64,000 bases of DNA, taken from positions 62,001 to 126,000 of the forward strand of contig NZ_AUCM01000007.1 in the NCBI RefSeq assembly GCF_000429765.1, in the 5' to 3' direction. Positions 61,609-64,000 of this stretch are shown in pieces (position 1 is the stretch's first letter; each line of letters opens with the position of its first letter). A program made the position numbers and the translations under genes. This DNA is from Gemmobacter nectariphilus DSM 15620 (GTDB lineage Bacteria; Pseudomonadota; Alphaproteobacteria; Rhodobacterales; Rhodobacteraceae). The notes beneath the pieces are model-generated. The model saw nothing but the letters and a program-made list of their open reading frames with translations. It searched no databases and had not been told where the DNA came from.

Positions 61609-62984
61609 CACGGGCCCTCGTTCAAGGTCAGACCGGCCAGGACCATGGGCCCGCCGCGTGCAAGCAGATCCTGGCATGTCCGGGTCAGTTCGGCCTCATC
61701 CTGCCCCAGCAGGTCGCGCAACTCGGGGGGGAGATCGCGCAGCATTTCTTGCGCGGCAGCCCGGACTGCGGCCGACAAGGCAGGATCTTGCGGCAAGTCC
61801 CGCAACACCGCTTGCACCAGTTCGGCAGGCAGATGGGTGCCCGCCGATGCGATCGTGTCGCCCCCTTCCGACACATCCAGCTCCAGCTTGTCGATCCAGA
61901 CCCCCGCGGCCGCTGCAAAGGCGCGCGCTTCCTCTGTCAGGCGGTCAAGGTCGCGGGCAATCCGCCAGGCGAGTGGCGTTGCGCCGCGCAGGACGGGGCG
62001 GATCACAAGATGATCCTCGGTGCGCGCGGTCTGACCGGCCTGGCGGATCGCACGGTCAAGCGATGCCAGCAGATCCGTCCAGTCGGCAATCCCGGTGCAG
62101 TCCAGGTCGATCCGGTCAAAACGCAGGCAGGCCACCGTGCGCTGTTCCAGCGTGACCGTCCGGTCGTCCGCAACCGCGACCAGCGTCACCGACGCGGGCC
62201 CGGCTTCCCCGATGTCACGGCCCTGCGGAATGCCAGGCATGACAATCGTGGCGCGTCCGATATGTTCGGCACGTCGATGGATATGGCCAAGCGCCCAGTA
62301 GTCATAGCCATGGGCCTCCAGGTCCGCGAGGCTGCAGGGCGCATAGTTGTCGTGGCCGGGGCTACCATTCAGGCTGGTATGCATCATGCCGATGTTGAAC
62401 GCGCCTGCCTTTGGCGCCGGATAGCGCGGCAGCAGCGAGTCCGGGGCATGGGCGTCGCGAAAGCTCAGCCCATGGATGGCAATGCGCTGACCCTCCACGT
62501 CCAGTTCCACAGTCGAAGGCCGCCCGCCAAAGAGATGGGCGTTGTCCGGCAATTCCAGCTCGCCAGTCTGGCGCGCAAGGGCATCATGGTTGCCGCGAAT
62601 GATGAAGCAGCGGATACCCGCCCCCTTTAATCTCAGCAATTCCTGCTTCAGGAAACGCGGGGTCTTGGTCGAACTATATGCGCCATCCCAAAGATCGCCC
62701 GCGATCAGCAGAAATGCGACAGCTTCGTCAATGCACAGGTCCACGATACGGGAAAAGGCGCTGCGCGATGCCACTCCGACCTGATGCGCCAGATCAGGAT
62801 CCCGCAGGGCAATTGCCTTCAACGGAGCATCAAGATGAAGATCGGCCGTGTGAATGAAACGAATGCCCAAATGACTTGCCCAAACAGCGTCTGCATCCGC
62901 GACTATGGGGCGACCCACGGCCCCCGGCAAGTCTCCATTTGGTTGAATTTGGGGGACGGCCTTTGCGGGTTTCGGGTCTGCCAT
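61608..62984 (-). CDS. YhaO-like metallophosphoesterase DNA exonuclease
   Basis: Calcineurin-like metallophosphoesterase related to SbcD/Mre11 and YhaO, 458 residues from the ATG at 62984. Metal-binding motifs: HTADLHLD (D48, H50), AGDLWD (D97), RGNHD at 130-134, H202 and GHIH at 233-236. The first 40 residues (MADPKPAKAV... SHLG) are not part of the fold; an alternative TTG at 62870 would give a 420-residue protein starting at LGIRFIHTADLH. It is the first gene of the three-gene nuclease/ATPase/helicase operon. It would cut or resect DNA ends under control of the YhaN-like ATPase. Confidence 0.9.
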   Translation of the reverse strand: MADPKPAKAVPQIQPNGDLPGAVGRPIVADADAVWASHLGIRFIHTADLHLDAPLKAIALRDPDLAHQVGVASRSAFSRIVDLCIDEAVAFLLIAGDLWDGAYSSTKTPRFLKQELLRLKGAGIRCFIIRGNHDALARQTGELELPDNAHLFGGRPSTVELDVEGQRIAIHGLSFRDAHAPDSLLPRYPAPKAGAFNIGMMHTSLNGSPGHDNYAPCSLADLEAHGYDYWALGHIHRRAEHIGRATIVMPGIPQGRDIGEAGPASVTLVAVADDRTVTLEQRTVACLRFDRIDLDCTGIADWTDLLASLDRAIRQAGQTARTEDHLVIRPVLRGATPLAWRIARDLDRLTEEARAFAAAAGVWIDKLELDVSEGGDTIASAGTHLPAELVQAVLRDLPQDPALSAAVRAAAQEMLRDLPPELRDLLGQDEAELTRTCQDLLARGGPMVLAGLTLNEGP

Positions 62985-63600
62985 GGAAATCGGCCCGAAG
63001 GATCAGGTTCGCAAGACAGCTGCCGTTGCCATGCCATGGCGCCATCCAACAGTGTCCAGCCTGTCGCATTGGGTTATGTCGCGGAAAAGTTGTGCCAGTC
63101 GCGATCCCGGGTGCAGCTGTGCTGCCCGCCTCAGGGTCGGGGCCCATCATTCGATGGTGAGCCCCGGGTCTGAGAGCTTCAAGCCCCGAAGTGACGGGGG
63201 TCATGATGAGCAACCCTTTCTGGCAGACCGACGAGGAAATGGAGCGGTTCATCCGAAGCCCCATGGCAAGTCCCGCACATACGATCGACGCGTGTTGAGC
63301 GGCACGTCACAGGGTCAGAAAACCGCCCGGGGGACTGCTTTCCCGAAGACGCTCTAGAGCCGCGGCAAGCTGTGGGGTGACAGGCGACGCGCAATGCCTG
63401 TGACGATGATCGCAGGGCAATCAATCCCCGATATCGGGGGCGGACCACATGGGTCGCGGCGACGAACCCGCCCTGCCATAATTACCTTGATTTACCGGAA
63501 GGGCGGAGGAGATAATTCCAACTGCGAAACAAATCTCGCTGATGCATATTTTACAATTACAGATTGCAGCTATGCGAGACATTCAATTTTGGGATGTATC
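62985..63600. other. Gene-free strip with transposase remnant
   Basis: 616 bp without an intact gene, between the nuclease operon and the RTX gene. It contains the IS5-type remnant at 63206-63303. The last 120 bp are AT-rich and should hold the promoter of the RTX gene. I recognise nothing else here. Confidence 0.6.
63206..63303 (+). pseudogene. IS5-family transposase N-terminal remnant, frameshifted
   Basis: From the ATG at 63206 the frame reads MSNPFWQTDEEMERFI, like the usual IS5/IS427-group start (MSNLFWLTDEQM...). The next conserved part, KPHGKSRTYDRRVLSG, occurs one frame over at about 63256-63303. Similarity is lost after that. It is a fragment of roughly 35 codons with a frameshift near 63250, left by an insertion sequence of which I see no ends. 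Confidence 0.65.
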
Positions 63601-64000
63601 ATGGCGACTATTTACGGCACTACGCAGAATGACACGATCTTTGGCTCGTCGCCCAACGACCTTTTTTACGGGGCGGGTGGACAGGACGTTCTGTATGGCG
63701 GCGATGGCAACGACACGCTGTATGGCGGTGACGGCGCGGATACGCTGTATGGCGATGGTGGCAACGACTACCTGGACGGCGATGCAGGTATCAACCTGCT
63801 GTCGGGCGGCGATGGCGATGACACTCTGATCAGTCGGTCCAGTGCCGATACGCTGGACGGCGGGGCGGGGGATGACATAGGCCAACTCGTCCGCACCAGC
63901 GGCTCCAGCGCCTTGACCTTCACCCTGCTGGCACCGGACCTGGTCTCGACTGCCTCGGATGGCACGTCGCTGACCGGGATCGAGCGGCTCTTTGTGGATG
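63601..64000 (+). CDS. RTX-type calcium-binding-repeat protein (3' partial)
   Basis: The frame opens at the ATG at 63601 and is still open at the window end (133 codons visible). Residues about 20-92 carry glycine/aspartate-rich nonapeptide RTX repeats of the GGxGxDxLx type (YGGDGNDTLYGGDGADTLYGDGGNDYLDG and SGGDGDDTL). There, parallel beta-rolls bind calcium. The following part (SALTFTLLAPDLVSTASDGTSLTGIERLFVD) is a spacer of the kind found in large secreted RTX adhesins. Such proteins leave by type I secretion with a C-terminal signal not visible here. GGGA lies 7 bp before the ATG, and the upstream 120 bp are AT-rich. Confidence 0.85.
   Translation, partial: MATIYGTTQNDTIFGSSPNDLFYGAGGQDVLYGGDGNDTLYGGDGADTLYGDGGNDYLDGDAGINLLSGGDGDDTLISRSSADTLDGGAGDDIGQLVRTSGSSALTFTLLAPDLVSTASDGTSLTGIERLFVD

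Noticed and set aside
52360-62984. Assignment to BREX, Wadjet, Gabija or Druantia
   Set aside because: None of the signature proteins of those systems (PglZ, JetABCD, GajA/GajB, DruE) is present; only a general helicase/nuclease/ATPase logic is shared.
62830-63264. 144-residue leftward ORF at the start of the nuclease operon
   Set aside because: Overlaps the nuclease N-terminus and the transposase remnant and shows no domain.

Overview
The window looks like a piece of a large extrachromosomal replicon (plasmid or chromid) of a Rhodobacterales-type alphaproteobacterium. The evidence is a complete repA-repB-repC replication/partition operon (14.2-17.8 kb), an imuA-imuB-dnaE2 SOS mutagenesis cassette behind a GTTC-N7-GTTC LexA box, a BioR/BioY/BioB biotin module with TTATAGATAA boxes, and uniformly high GC with G/C at third codon positions. 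The species cannot be named from this sequence.

Layout. 0-1 kb: 3' part of a luciferase-like flavin monooxygenase. 1.2-6.1 kb: a LysR regulator divergent from dabB-dabA, a proton-coupled inorganic carbon uptake pair. 6.1-8.4 kb: bioB, bioY and bioR with three BioR boxes. 8.5-14.1 kb: dnaE2, imuB, imuA and a small leading ORF. 14.2-17.8 kb: repC, repB, repA. 18.3-19.7 kb: a parDE toxin-antitoxin pair and the remnant of a lipoate-protein ligase gene. 19.7-28.7 kb: a nine-gene leftward operon with a zinc alcohol dehydrogenase, an ABC importer (binding protein, two permeases, two ATPases resembling the GlpS/GlpT pair of rhizobial glycerol importers), a VOC/glyoxalase protein and a Tat-exported GMC-type dehydrogenase pair. 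It lies divergent from an AcoR-like regulator that lacks the sigma-54 contact loop.

30.9-48.8 kb is the centrepiece. It holds a second-type rpoN (sigma-54) gene, a compact cassette of six unknown genes, and a rightward operon for a four-component soluble di-iron monooxygenase of the propane/acetone (Prm/Mim) type. The operon also carries a secondary alcohol dehydrogenase, an amidohydrolase, a DUF59 protein, a dedicated GroEL-like chaperonin and a short-chain dehydrogenase, and it is followed by a convergent sigma-54 enhancer-binding activator. Upstream of the operon I find a good -24/-12 promoter and an array of eight GTTAC/GTAAC half-sites. Together these suggest a self-contained, sigma-54-controlled module that oxidises propane, 2-propanol or acetone. 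The neighbouring polyol importer, dehydrogenases and glyoxalase could handle acetol- or methylglyoxal-like products (inference).

49-52.3 kb: oxyR divergent from katG. 52.4-63 kb: a tightly coupled three-gene leftward operon encoding a YhaO-like metallophosphoesterase nuclease, a YhaN-like SMC/Rad50-type ATPase and a 1948-residue SF1 helicase with a transglutaminase-like N-terminus and a Vsr-like nuclease. This is the best candidate in the window for an undescribed DNA-processing or defence system. 63.2-64 kb: a decayed IS5-type transposase fragment and the start of an RTX calcium-binding-repeat protein cut by the window edge.
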